Part shown: positions 1 through 8,414 of the stretch, piece after piece | Layout of the letters: each line of letters starts with the position of its first letter | How positions within the stretch are numbered: position 1 is the first letter of the stretch | Assembly: GCA_026874595.1 (NCBI GenBank) | Contig: JAPPUL010000078.1 | Coordinates: forward strand, 265,729 to 329,728 | Reading direction: 5' to 3' | DNA length: 64,000 nt | Source of the DNA: Sipunculus nudus | Lineage: Eukaryota > Annelida > Sipuncula > Golfingiida > Sipunculidae | Notes under the pieces: generated by a model | The model's database searches: none | Told to the model about the DNA's origin: nothing | What the model saw: only the letters and a program-made list of their open reading frames with translations | Program-made: the position numbers and the translations under genes

Positions 1-398
1 TTTACCACCAAATAACTGCCCGCCAGCTCAGCCTCTAATACCATCTTCCCCCCATCCCGCAACGACTCCGACAAAGGCTTTTCACAAACTATTACCTTTA
101 TCCCATATCCCGCCTTTACAACTTCATAGTGATATTTCGCCTGCGTTGAGACTATTAGTATGTCTAGTTGCTCTTTTTCGGTTAGCTCTTTTGAGGTTTT
201 ATATATTCTTTCGGGCTTTATATTCCATACCCTTCCAAACTCTTTGCGTCTTTCTAAATTAGTATCGCAGCCTGCTACTAGCTTTATCTTCTCGTGTTTT
301 GTGCAGCCGCCTGCGTGGCTTGAGGGCTTTTCTCTAAGCTCATCCCCCTCTAACAATGTCCCTATCCTGCCAAGTCCCACTATCCCTGCTTTGTACAT
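1..398 (-). CDS. Gfo/Idh/MocA-family NAD(P)-dependent oxidoreductase, N-terminal part
   Basis: This gene starts at an ATG (396-398, reverse strand) and runs off the left edge, so about 132 N-terminal residues are visible. Translation begins MYKAGIVGLGRIGTLLEGDE, a Rossmann nucleotide-binding start with the GxGxxG-like GLGRIG. Later come VAGCDTN (the acidic end of the second beta strand) and VIVCEKPLS, which carries the EKP motif of the Gfo/Idh/MocA family. Such enzymes oxidise or reduce sugars and related polyols with NAD(P); the substrate cannot be told from the N-terminus. It lies downstream of yajQ on the same strand, separated by a 14-bp tandem array. No strong ribosome-binding site precedes the ATG. 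Confidence 0.8.
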   Translation of the reverse strand, partial: MYKAGIVGLGRIGTLLEGDELREKPSSHAGGCTKHEKIKLVAGCDTNLERRKEFGRVWNIKPERIYKTSKELTEKEQLDILIVSTQAKYHYEVVKAGYGIKVIVCEKPLSESLRDGGKMVLEAELAGSYLVV

Positions 399-434
399 AG
401 TTTATCATGAAGCTCTTGGCTCATCTTCTTTACT

Positions 435-507
435 TTTTTTTAAATCTCTTTTTTTAAATCTCTTTTTTTAAATCTCTTTTTTTAAATCTCTTTTTTTAAA
501 TCTCTTT
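435..507. repeat. 14-bp tandem array, 5 copies
   Basis: The heptamer AAATCTC recurs at 442, 456, 470, 484 and 498, each followed by a T run, giving a regular 14-bp period. On the coding (minus) strand the unit reads GAGATTTAAAAAAA. It fills the gap between yajQ and the downstream oxidoreductase start. Confidence 0.9.
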
Positions 508-517
508 ATCTGGCTCT

Positions 518-1012
518 TTAACGGTAGTTCTCAAAACTTATGTGTATTCCAAAATCCGCTTCCTTTAGCTTCGATATTATATCCTGAAGTTCGTCTTTGT
601 TCTTTCCGCTTATTCTTACCATGTCTTCTTGTATCTGACTCTGGTGCTTTAGTTTTGTTCCTTTTATGTATTTTACTATCTCTTTTGCCTTCTCTTTTTT
701 TATGCCTGATTGTATATCCACACGCTGTCTTAACATCCCTCCACTTGCATCTTCTGCCTTATTATAGTGCATTGCCTTTAAGGGTATTTTCCTTTTTACC
801 AATTTGCTTTTTAATATATCTACTATACTTTTTAATTTAAGGTCATCGTCTGCTAGGATGTTTATAAAGTTTTCTTTTTGGTTAAACTCTATATCAGATT
901 TACTGCCCTTAAAATCATAACGAGTCTTTATATCTTTTGTCGTTTGATTTAATGCGTTTTGAAGTTCTTGTTTGTCTACTTTCGATACTATATCAAATGA
1001 ATAGCTTGGCAT
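518..1012 (-). CDS. yajQ: YajQ family nucleotide-binding protein
   Basis: The 164-residue product matches the YajQ family end to end. It opens with MPSYSFDIVSKVDKQELQNA, has the TRYDFKGSKSDIEF segment typical of the first ferredoxin-like domain, and ends in ADFGIHISFENYR. Family members are small two-domain cytosolic proteins that bind nucleic acids or nucleotides; some bind cyclic di-GMP and act with transcription factors. Whether this one does is unknown. It is transcribed away from the neighbouring tRNA-Glu region and probably together with the Gfo/Idh/MocA gene downstream. The start is fixed by the conserved MPSFDIVS-type N-terminus; no strong Shine-Dalgarno is visible. Confidence 0.93.
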   Translation of the reverse strand: MPSYSFDIVSKVDKQELQNALNQTTKDIKTRYDFKGSKSDIEFNQKENFINILADDDLKLKSIVDILKSKLVKRKIPLKAMHYNKAEDASGGMLRQRVDIQSGIKKEKAKEIVKYIKGTKLKHQSQIQEDMVRISGKNKDELQDIISKLKEADFGIHISFENYR

Positions 1013-1057
1013 TGGAGTCTATCCAGACTGTTTTTATATATAAATCTTATCTATACT

Positions 1058-1129
1058 CAGCCGATAGGGGAATTGAACCCCTACTACCAGCTTGAAAAGC
1101 TGGTGTGCTAACCACTACACTAATCGGCC
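1058..1129 (-). tRNA. tRNA-Glu (UUC)
   Basis: On the minus strand the acceptor stem GGCCGAT pairs with ATCGGCT (a G-U closes the first pair) and G73 is the discriminator. The anticodon stem CCAGC/GCTGG encloses the loop TTTTCAA, so the anticodon is UUC. The T arm contains GGTTCAATTCC. CCA is not encoded. Confidence 0.93.
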
Positions 1130-1422
1130 CTCTAATACATCTTATCTTCTTCAAATTATCGCTTTAGCTATAATAGTCTATTCTAAAGCTGCAAGTTCAA
1201 TATAAGGTTTTTGATTACATTAGACAAGCTCACTTTTTTACCTTCTTATTTTTTTTAGCATAATTTTTTATATTATTTTGTTTTTATATCTCATCGTTTA
1301 TCCTCTTTTTTATATTATAACAAAATATATACAAGAAGTTTAAAGGCTAAACACTAAACTCAATACATAACTTGACAAGATTTATTATCTATCTTATATT
1401 TTTTCAAGTGTTTTTATTAACA

Positions 1423-1495
1423 GGGCCTATAACTCAATCGGTAGAGTAGCGGACTCATAATCCGTTAGTTCCAGGTTCAAGTCCTGGTGGGCCCA
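1423..1495 (+). tRNA. tRNA-Ile2 (CAU anticodon, AUA-reading)
   Basis: The acceptor stem GGGCCTA pairs with TGGGCCC, followed by discriminator A. Anticodon stem GCGGA/TCCGT closes the loop CTCATAA, giving anticodon CAU. The ACTCATAATC anticodon region and GGTTCAAGTCC T arm resemble bacterial tRNA-Ile2, whose C34 is changed to lysidine by TilS so that it reads AUA, rather than elongator tRNA-Met. AUA is a very common isoleucine codon in the genes here, which fits. CCA is not encoded. A terminator follows. Confidence 0.85.
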
Positions 1496-1556
1496 GAGGA
1501 TTTTGCGTATGTTATATATCTTTATTAAGATTTCACTATTAAGTTTTTCTTTATCA

Positions 1557-1588
1557 AAAACGGCTATATAATAGCCGTTTTTTTTATA
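1557..1588 (+). terminator. Rho-independent terminator after tRNA-Ile2
   Basis: A near-perfect inverted repeat, AAAACGGCTA ... TAGCCGTTTT, with a 5-nt loop is followed by a T run. It ends the tRNA-Ile2 transcript and separates it from the zinc-ribbon gene. Confidence 0.85.
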
Positions 1589-1663
1589 TTTACTATGTAG
1601 TGATATTAAAAGAACATACAGTCTCAAAAATACTTTACAAATTTTAAAGAGGTTTTTTCCATC

Positions 1664-2419
1664 ATGGCTGGTAATATTAATATATCAAAAACCATAGAGC
1701 TTCTCGTTGAAATACAAAACGTTGCTGAGGAATTATTTACCCTTGAGCAGGCTAATAACAATAAAAATAATGTGCTTAATAAAGCTAAACAAAATTATGA
1801 TACGGCTAAAGATGAATATGATCAGATTAAAAGTAATATCGACAACGCAAATAATACCATATCGTCTTACAAAAAGGAAATTGATGACTATATAGAACAA
1901 ATAAACAAAATTAAATCCAAAGAGAAACTTGTTACCACTCAAAAAGGGTATTTAGCTTTAGATTCTGAACTTGCTTTTATAAGAGAGAATATAGAAAAAA
2001 GAGAAAAGGATATTAAAACCCAAGAATATGAGATTGAGTCTATGGAAAAGGAACTTGAAAAGCATAAACAAATTCTTGATTCTCTATCAGAAGAATATCA
2101 AAAAGCAAAAGATGATGCCTTAAAAGAACTTAATAAAAACAAAGAGAAAATAAAAAAAGCACATAAATTTAAAGAGTCGGTTGCACCTGAGATAGACCCT
2201 TATACCCTAAAGCGTTATGAGCACATAGTTATGAATAAAAATGGAGTTGGTATAGTGCCTGTGGTTGGGGGTCACTGCGATGGATGCAATATTAAAATAA
2301 CTCCTCAGCTTATGTCCAAACTTGTAAAACATCAAGAGATTGTCTATTGTTCTAATTGTGCTCGAATGTTATACCTTTTAGGAAGGCAAAAAAGCAAGAA
2401 AGAATCCCTTAAAATGTAA
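1664..2419 (+). CDS. C4-type zinc-ribbon coiled-coil protein (CT398/HP0958-like)
   Basis: The 251-residue protein has a long N-terminal alpha-helical coiled coil (about residues 10-175, rich in K and E with heptad spacing). A C-terminal zinc ribbon (about 205-240) follows: GGHCDGCNIKI, then VYCSNCARML, two CxxC pairs. This is the architecture of the CT398/HP0958 family, which has been linked to sigma-54, flagellar or secretion functions in some bacteria and is of unknown role elsewhere. An AGAGG lies upstream of the ATG. The next gene downstream is a DUF4912 protein on the same strand, about 95 bp away. No frameshift or truncation is seen. Confidence 0.85.
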   Translation: MAGNINISKTIELLVEIQNVAEELFTLEQANNNKNNVLNKAKQNYDTAKDEYDQIKSNIDNANNTISSYKKEIDDYIEQINKIKSKEKLVTTQKGYLALDSELAFIRENIEKREKDIKTQEYEIESMEKELEKHKQILDSLSEEYQKAKDDALKELNKNKEKIKKAHKFKESVAPEIDPYTLKRYEHIVMNKNGVGIVPVVGGHCDGCNIKITPQLMSKLVKHQEIVYCSNCARMLYLLGRQKSKKESLKM

Positions 2420-2446
2420 GCTTTAAATAACTTAAAATTAAGATAT

Positions 2447-2474
2447 ACTATATATTTAATACTATATATTTAAT
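2447..2474. repeat. 14-bp direct repeat in the DUF4912 leader
   Basis: ACTATATATTTAAT occurs twice head to tail immediately upstream of the DUF4912 gene. Confidence 0.8.
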
Positions 2475-2514
2475 CTAAAATAAATATATAAAAAGATTTT
2501 ATGAGATTAAGGAA

Positions 2515-3303
2515 ATGAATGAGCGAGAATTAAATGAATATACTAAAAATCAGCTTATAATACTTGCAAAGAAACTCAAACTTGTTGGGATATATGGACT
2601 TCGTAAGGATGCTTTAATAAAAAAGGTCCTAGGATATTATAAGTCTCAGTCCAAAAAAAAGCCTTTATCAAAAAAGGAAAGTATCAAAAAAAGTAAGGAT
2701 TTAATAAAAATTGGACTACCAAAAGAAACAAAAAGTACTATGACAAGCAACTTAACAAAAGGTAAAGAGCCTGCAGATTCTCTTGACTCTTTATCAAAGC
2801 GTTATCCTATACCGGACAAATACGAAGATACTAAAATAGTGCTTTTGGTACGCGATACAAAAGTAGTGGTTGCGTATTGGGAGATAAGTTCTTTATTTTA
2901 TAAAGAGCATAATTTGTCAAATAAGACTTTACTACTAAGAGTGTATGATGTAACCAATGTAGAGTTTGATGGTAGAAATGAGAATTATCATTACGACATA
3001 ACACTAAACAACGTTGCAAACAACTGGTATATAAGGGTTCCAGAGCCAAACAGAGGATATTGTATAGACATAGGCTATATTACGCGTGGAAGATTTATAG
3101 TTATAGCACGAAGTAATCGAGTAGGAGTACCCCGCGATGGAGTATCATCGGATTTTGATGAGGAATGGATGGTAGTGGAAGAGTTATTTAATCTTTCAGG
3201 AGGGCAAAGCAAAGACAACCCACTTCATGGCTCAATGCACATAGAAAAACTTATAGAAGAGCGACTTAAGATGAATATATCAAGTTTAAGTTTAAAGGTC
3301 TAG
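2515..3303 (+). CDS. DUF4912 domain protein with N-terminal SAP/Rho-N-like helix bundle
   Basis: The 262-residue product starts with a small helical domain (MNERELNEYTKNQLIILAKK, with LVGIYGLRKDALIKKV) that looks like the SAP or Rho-N fold used for nucleic-acid contact. A lysine-rich linker follows. The DUF4912 domain then starts at RYPIPDKYEDTKIVLLVRDT, has VVAYWEIS and continues to FDEEWMVVEELF. The function of DUF4912 is not established. The protein is probably cytosolic, with no signal peptide or membrane segment. It sits 32 bp upstream of the RNase R gene on the same strand, so a shared transcript and an RNA-related role are reasonable guesses, no more than that. Start: AAGGAA lies just before the ATG. 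Confidence 0.8.
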   Translation: MNERELNEYTKNQLIILAKKLKLVGIYGLRKDALIKKVLGYYKSQSKKKPLSKKESIKKSKDLIKIGLPKETKSTMTSNLTKGKEPADSLDSLSKRYPIPDKYEDTKIVLLVRDTKVVVAYWEISSLFYKEHNLSNKTLLLRVYDVTNVEFDGRNENYHYDITLNNVANNWYIRVPEPNRGYCIDIGYITRGRFIVIARSNRVGVPRDGVSSDFDEEWMVVEELFNLSGGQSKDNPLHGSMHIEKLIEERLKMNISSLSLKV

Positions 3304-3335
3304 ATTGATTTTGGTTGTACAAAAACTAAAGAGCT

Positions 3336-5354
3336 ATGAAACTATCTGACAAATACCTTTTGTCTGTTATAGCTGAAGAAAGCATCAAATCGGTGTTTGA
3401 GTTATACGAGATAATAAGAAAGGCATATCCTCATACAGACAAACCAAATATAGAAAGGCGACTGAGCAGACTCCAAAAGAGAAATCTAGTGCAAATAACA
3501 AAGAAAGGAAATATAAAACTGTCTGAAGCAGTTTTTAAGGATGGTACTAAAAAGTCGCAAGTAGGGAAAAGACATGAGAGTAAAAGGCGTGTGGGACGGG
3601 TCAAAGCAAGTAGTACTAAAGGTCTTAGAGTAAAAGTTAGGAAAGATGATGATAGAGGAGGGAATAGGGAGAATAGAGGAGGGAATAGGGGGAATAGAGG
3701 AGGGAATAGGGGGAATAGAGGAGGGAATAGAGGGAATAGAGGTAGAGGAGCAAGTTTGTATAAAACTTTTAGCAGTAGTGAGGATGACTTTTATGATATA
3801 TGCAAAAGATATTCGTATAGACTTAAATTCCGAGCAAAAGAGCTAAAAGAAGCAGAGGAAACATCTAATAAGATATTGGAAGAAGAAGTTTCAAAGAGGG
3901 CTGATTTTCGCAGTCAACTTGCAATAACAATAGACGGAGAAGATGCAAAAGATTTAGATGACGCAGTATATTTAATTCCTAAAACGAAAGACTCAAAAGA
4001 CGGCTATAAATTATACGTACACATAGCAGACGTATCCTATTACGTAAAAGAGAACACAAATCTTGACAAAGAAGCGCTAAGACGAGGTAACAGTGTCTAT
4101 TTAATAGACAAAGTGGTACCTATGCTGCCACCAAGTTTATCGAATATAAAATGCTCTTTAAACGCAAACGAGGACAAACTTGGAGTTAGTGTAGAAATAG
4201 ATTTTGATAAGAATGCTAATGTATTAAATTATAAGTTTCACGAAAGTATTATACGAGTATCAAAACGTTACTCTTATGAACAGATAGACAAACTTCTTTA
4301 TGATAAAAACCTCAAAACAGAAGATAAAGCATATATAAATCAACTAAAACTAATGTACAATTTATCACAAAAACTTAAGAGTAAACGCCTTAAGGAAAAC
4401 AGTGTAATATTCAATTTCAAAGAGCTTTCTATAGTATGTGATACAAAGTCAAACCCAAAAGAGATTTACCGTAAGGAACCTTTAAAAAGTTATAGTATAA
4501 TAGAAGAATTCATGCTAAGTGCGAATAAAGTGGTAGCTAAATACTTAAGTGATGGTAATATAAATATATATAGGACTCATGGTGAGCCTGACAAAGACAA
4601 GATAACTACCTTCGGCAAGATGTTAAGCCAATTAGGTTATAAAGTCAAAAACCCTCAGAAGCTAAAAGACCAACAGGAATTACAAAAAATACTAGATAAA
4701 TTTGCAGGACATAATGCAGAAAAGCTGGTAAACATAACACTTCTAAAGTCAATGCAGCAAGCCTGTTACTCAGTTGAGAATACGGGACATTATGCACTTG
4801 GCTTTGAATACTACACACATTTTACATCGCCAATAAGAAGATATTGTGATCTTGTAGTTCATAGATTGCTTAAGGCAAGGTTAAATGCAGAATATGAAAA
4901 TAGTAGAGGAGAGCTAGGGTCTGGCTTTAAAAAAGGTGCTCGTGGGAATAAAGGAAATACTAAAAAGATTTCGGCTCATTTTAAAGCTATAACAAAACAT
5001 ATATCAGAGACGGAAAGAACAGCGATTAGTTCAGAACGTGATATAATAAAGAAAAAGAGTGCTCGTTTTATGAAAGATAAGGTAGGACTTGAGTTTGGAG
5101 GAACAATATCTGGTGTATCAGATTTTGGGCTTTTTGTTGAACTTGCTCCTTATGGAATAGAAGGACTTGTTAGAATAAGCGATCTTGAGGGTTATTATAT
5201 GCATAATGAAGAGGAATACTCTCTTGAAAGAAAAGATAAAAACATAAGCTATAGATTAGGCGATAAAATAAAAGTTCGGCTTGTTTCTGTAGATGTTGAA
5301 AGGACATTTATAGATCTTATCCCGACAAGCAAAAACAAAACGCGTAATCCTTAA
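3336..5354 (+). CDS. rnr: Ribonuclease R/RNase II-family 3'-5' exoribonuclease lacking recognisable cold-shock domains
   Basis: This is a processive 3'-5' RNA exonuclease of the RNB family. An N-terminal winged helix (about residues 1-65) is followed by a basic linker with an NRGGNRG heptad repeat (about 105-140). The RNB catalytic domain starts near RADFRSQLAITIDGE and has the active-site string DGEDAKDLDDAV. HFTSPIRRYCDLVVHR near residue 495 is a second conserved RNB motif. A C-terminal S1 domain (about 585-665, FGGTISGVSDFGLFVEL) completes it. The two OB-fold cold-shock domains that normally lie between the winged helix and RNB are not recognisable; the Arg/Gly/Asn-rich linker occupies that space. 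At 672 residues it is shorter than typical RNase R. It follows the DUF4912 gene closely. Confidence 0.93.
   Translation: MKLSDKYLLSVIAEESIKSVFELYEIIRKAYPHTDKPNIERRLSRLQKRNLVQITKKGNIKLSEAVFKDGTKKSQVGKRHESKRRVGRVKASSTKGLRVKVRKDDDRGGNRENRGGNRGNRGGNRGNRGGNRGNRGRGASLYKTFSSSEDDFYDICKRYSYRLKFRAKELKEAEETSNKILEEEVSKRADFRSQLAITIDGEDAKDLDDAVYLIPKTKDSKDGYKLYVHIADVSYYVKENTNLDKEALRRGNSVYLIDKVVPMLPPSLSNIKCSLNANEDKLGVSVEIDFDKNANVLNYKFHESIIRVSKRYSYEQIDKLLYDKNLKTEDKAYINQLKLMYNLSQKLKSKRLKENSVIFNFKELSIVCDTKSNPKEIYRKEPLKSYSIIEEFMLSANKVVAKYLSDGNINIYRTHGEPDKDKITTFGKMLSQLGYKVKNPQKLKDQQELQKILDKFAGHNAEKLVNITLLKSMQQACYSVENTGHYALGFEYYTHFTSPIRRYCDLVVHRLLKARLNAEYENSRGELGSGFKKGARGNKGNTKKISAHFKAITKHISETERTAISSERDIIKKKSARFMKDKVGLEFGGTISGVSDFGLFVELAPYGIEGLVRISDLEGYYMHNEEEYSLERKDKNISYRLGDKIKVRLVSVDVERTFIDLIPTSKNKTRNP
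3654..3738 (+). repeat. 21-bp in-frame tandem repeat in rnr
   Basis: AGAGGAGGGAAT recurs at 3654, 3675, 3696 and 3717, a 21-bp period that adds seven-residue NRGGNRG-type units in frame. The unit itself contains AGGAGG, a perfect Shine-Dalgarno match. Confidence 0.9.
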
Positions 5355-5414
5355 TACTTCTCTTCAAAAGCATTATAAAGCTTAATTCAAGATAAGGTGT
5401 TATAAGGTGTTGTT

Positions 5415-6677
5415 TTGCCAGAAAATACAAAAATACATATAATAGACCAAAACCCTTTAAACCTAGAAGAGATACTAAAACTAGTTGATACTAAATATAC
5501 CATAACAAAAAGTAGCGAATTAGAAAATATAAATAATCAAAAAGAAAGTCCGCCTAACATAGTAATACTAAATCCAAAACTAGAAAATGATAACGACTTT
5601 AAGCAGCTTTATAAGTCCTTAGAAAACCAACTTAACGGCACTCCAATATATATAATTTTGCTAATAGATAAAGTAGAGATTAAAGACTTTTTCAATTTGT
5701 TTGCAAGCGGTTGTTACGATTATATCGAAAAACCTATAAAAAAGCATGTTCTAGATTACAAAATAAAGAAGGGCATTAAACTTTATACTCAGTTAAATAA
5801 ACTTAGTATCCTTGAAAAAGAGAATAAAAGACTACTAAGTGAATGCAAGAATCTAAAACAAAAGCTATTAGAAACAAAGGATACAAATAATATTCTTAAG
5901 GAAAGAACTTGTAAAGAAGAGGATTTACAAAAGCAAAATAGCGAATTACAAAAAGATATAACTCTAACAAGCAAATTACAAAAGAACTTTCTCCCCCAGA
6001 TAATACCAGAATGTAGTTTATATAAGATATATACCCGTTACCATGCTATAAAGGAGATAGGTGGAGACTTTTATGATTTCTTTAAAATAAAAGACAAAAA
6101 GCTTGGAGTACTAATAGGAGATGTTTCGGGACATGGTATAGCTTCTGCCTTTATAAAATACATGGTTAAAAGGATAATCTCGGAAGACAAAAGTATATTA
6201 GAAAACTCATCTAATCTATTTTATAAATTAAATGAGAACTTAACCGGCAAAATATATAATCATTTCGTAACCGCATTTTATAGTATATTCAATCTAGAAG
6301 AGCAAGAGTTAAAATACGTCTCAGCAGGACATGTTCCGACATTGCTTTATAAGAAAAGCCAGGGCATGGTATATACTCTTAAAGCACAAAGCACTGTTAT
6401 GGGAATACTAAATAATGTTTTATATCCTGAAACAACAGTTTCACTACAAAGGGGAGATCGTATATTATTTATAACAGATGGATTAATAGAAGTATTCAAC
6501 GAGGAAAAAGAACAATATGGCCTTGAAAGACTCATTGAACTTTTTAAGCACATTAATAAAACCTCAAAGCTATCACCAGATCTAATAATAGATCATATAA
6601 TACAAACGGTACTTGACTTTTCTTTTAAAAAAGAATTTAAAGACGACGTTGCTATAATATTTATAGAAGTAAATTAG
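5415..6677 (+). CDS. SpoIIE/RsbU-type serine phosphatase with receiver-like N-terminus
   Basis: The 420-residue protein has an N-terminal receiver-like domain (about 1-130), a coiled coil (about 135-185) and a PP2C/SpoIIE phosphatase domain (about 195-420). Phosphatase motifs include EIGGDFYDFF, LIGDVSGHG, SAGHVPTLLY, FITDGLIEVF and FKDDVAIIF, which carry the metal-binding Asp residues. In the receiver, an acidic residue (HIIDQN) and the KP motif (IEKPIK) are present. The expected phospho-acceptor Asp is Asn in NIVILNPKL, so it is probably a pseudo-receiver. Such phosphatases usually act on anti-sigma-factor antagonists; no such partner is visible here. It starts with TTG after a duplicated ATAAGGTGTT. 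It is convergent with prpC, and their 3' junction is triplicated. Confidence 0.88.
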   Translation: MPENTKIHIIDQNPLNLEEILKLVDTKYTITKSSELENINNQKESPPNIVILNPKLENDNDFKQLYKSLENQLNGTPIYIILLIDKVEIKDFFNLFASGCYDYIEKPIKKHVLDYKIKKGIKLYTQLNKLSILEKENKRLLSECKNLKQKLLETKDTNNILKERTCKEEDLQKQNSELQKDITLTSKLQKNFLPQIIPECSLYKIYTRYHAIKEIGGDFYDFFKIKDKKLGVLIGDVSGHGIASAFIKYMVKRIISEDKSILENSSNLFYKLNENLTGKIYNHFVTAFYSIFNLEEQELKYVSAGHVPTLLYKKSQGMVYTLKAQSTVMGILNNVLYPETTVSLQRGDRILFITDGLIEVFNEEKEQYGLERLIELFKHINKTSKLSPDLIIDHIIQTVLDFSFKKEFKDDVAIIFIEVN

Positions 6678-7075
6678 ATACTATCTTTTTGAGGAACAGC
6701 TTAACGCCTGCTTGGACCTATGTTAATTAATAAAACCTAAAAAAGCCCCACCAGATAAATAGATAACTACAATACAAACGCTGCTTGCTCTTTTCTTTTA
6801 AAAAAGAATTTAAAGACGACGTTGCTATAATATTTATAGAAGTAAATTAGATACTATCTTTTTGAGGAACAGCTTAACGCCTGCTTGGACCTATGTCAAT
6901 TAATAAAACCTAAAAAAAGCCCCACCAGATAAATAGATAACTACAATACAAACGGTACTTGACTTTTCTTTTAAAAAAGAATTTAAAGACGACGTTGCTA
7001 TAATATTTATAGAAGTAAATTAGATACTATCTTTTTGATATAGGAATAGGTTGACGCTCGCTTGGACCTACATAA
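6600..7075. repeat. About 173-bp unit x3 copying the SpoIIE-gene/prpC convergent 3' junction
   Basis: The ATACAAACG start recurs at 6600, 6772 and 6946 (periods 172 and 174). Each unit carries the last codons of the SpoIIE gene, its stop, the inverted last codons of prpC (CTTGGACCTA) and a spacer. Copy 1 holds the real SpoIIE end and copy 3 the real prpC end; the rest is non-coding duplicate. Copy 2 has point changes and both internal prpC ends have diverged. This fills the 349-bp gap between the two genes. Confidence 0.93.
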
Positions 7076-8148
7076 TTACTAAGTGGCCTTATTAGACGAT
7101 TATCTTTAAGCTGTTCTATAATATGCGCTGTCCAGCCTGTTATCCTACTTATAACAAAAATAGGGGTAAACGTCTCAATTGCAAAACCCATCATGTAATA
7201 CGTAGGCCCCGTTGGGAAATCTAGATTAGGATGTATGCCTTTTTTGTCAAACATAGTCTTTGCCAATATCTCATACATACGTGCCCATCTGTCTTCTTCT
7301 ATAATCGCACTCATGCTTAACATGTACTTTTTCATAGTCGGTACACGAGAATCTCCACTCTTATATACCCTATGTCCAAATCCCATAACCTTTTTACCCG
7401 TAGCAAGTGCATCTAACATCCAATCTCTTGCCGTGTCCGGATTATCTATTTCTTTCATCATATGCATAACAGCCTCATTAGCTCCCCCATGCAAAGGTCC
7501 CTTAAGTGATGCTATTGCCGCCACAACCGCTCCATATATATCTGACAAAGACGATATCACCACGCGGCTTGTAAACGTCGATGCATTAAATGTATGTTCT
7601 GCATAAAGTATCATAGATACGTCAAAAGCCTTTAAAACTCCCTTATCTGGCACTTTCCCAAAACACATGTAAAAGAAATTCTCTATGAAAGATAAATCAA
7701 GACGAGGCTTTATAATCTCCTTACCCGCACGGATTCTATAATCATAAGCAACTATTATAGGTATTTTAGCAAATAATCGACACGATATATCGTAATTCTT
7801 TGCATAGTTAGATACATCCCTATCCTCTATCCCAAGATAACTTACTGCTGTACGCAGCGTATCCATAGGATGGGCTTTATTGTCAAACACGCTAATTAAA
7901 TTTGTTAGGTTATCTGATATATGTCGATTAGACTTTTCTGTCTCCTTAAAAGTCTTAAGCTCTCTTTCATTAGGTAAATCTCCATTTAAAAGTAAATAAG
8001 CAACCTCCTCAAAAGAGCACTCCTTTGCAAGAGATTGTACAGGATAGCCATAATAAACCAAAGAGTTTATATCTGGCATGACTTTAGATATACTTGAATC
8101 CTCAACCACAACCCCCTCAAGACCCTTATTTGCTATTTTATGTTCCAT
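7027..8148 (-). CDS. prpC: 2-methylcitrate synthase / citrate synthase
   Basis: This citrate-synthase-family enzyme condenses an acyl-CoA with oxaloacetate. The 373-residue length fits the short bacterial type. Conserved pieces include GPLHGGANEAVM (catalytic His), MGFGHRVYKSGDSR (second His and CoA contacts) and NLDFPTGPTYYMMG (catalytic Asp). Its neighbours prpE, prpD and prpB point to propionyl-CoA as the substrate, giving 2-methylcitrate; citrate synthase activity cannot be excluded and may coexist. The start ATG has AGGAG ten bases upstream. It diverges from prpE, so the 266-bp gap between them should carry both promoters. No operator was recognised there. Confidence 0.93.
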   Translation of the reverse strand: MEHKIANKGLEGVVVEDSSISKVMPDINSLVYYGYPVQSLAKECSFEEVAYLLLNGDLPNERELKTFKETEKSNRHISDNLTNLISVFDNKAHPMDTLRTAVSYLGIEDRDVSNYAKNYDISCRLFAKIPIIVAYDYRIRAGKEIIKPRLDLSFIENFFYMCFGKVPDKGVLKAFDVSMILYAEHTFNASTFTSRVVISSLSDIYGAVVAAIASLKGPLHGGANEAVMHMMKEIDNPDTARDWMLDALATGKKVMGFGHRVYKSGDSRVPTMKKYMLSMSAIIEEDRWARMYEILAKTMFDKKGIHPNLDFPTGPTYYMMGFAIETFTPIFVISRITGWTAHIIEQLKDNRLIRPLSNYVGPSERQPIPISKR

Positions 8149-8414
8149 AAACTATTTTCTCCTAACATACTATTTTATTTATTTTAGTATTTGTAATTCT
8201 ATCCTTAACATTCTCTTCCTAAAAAGATATCAAACTCCCATCTATAACCAAAGTGCACCTTTGCAATAAATATTTGTAATAAATAATAGATAAAAATCAA
8301 TAAAAAAGCTTATTTACTAAAGCAAAAATCTAAAACTCCAACGCCTCAATAAAATAAATTCTTTACATTTATTACAAAGCCTTTTTTAATAATATAATTT
8401 AGGAGTATAAACTT

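Noticed and set aside
1427-1627. 66-residue minus-strand frame reading WAHQDLNLELTDYESATLP
   Set aside because: It is antisense to the tRNA-Ile2 gene; such translated-tRNA peptides are a known annotation artefact.
3646-3846. Plus-strand frame with EGIGGIEEGIGG repeats
   Set aside because: It is the +1 frame of the 21-bp repeat inside rnr, which is clearly coded in the other frame.
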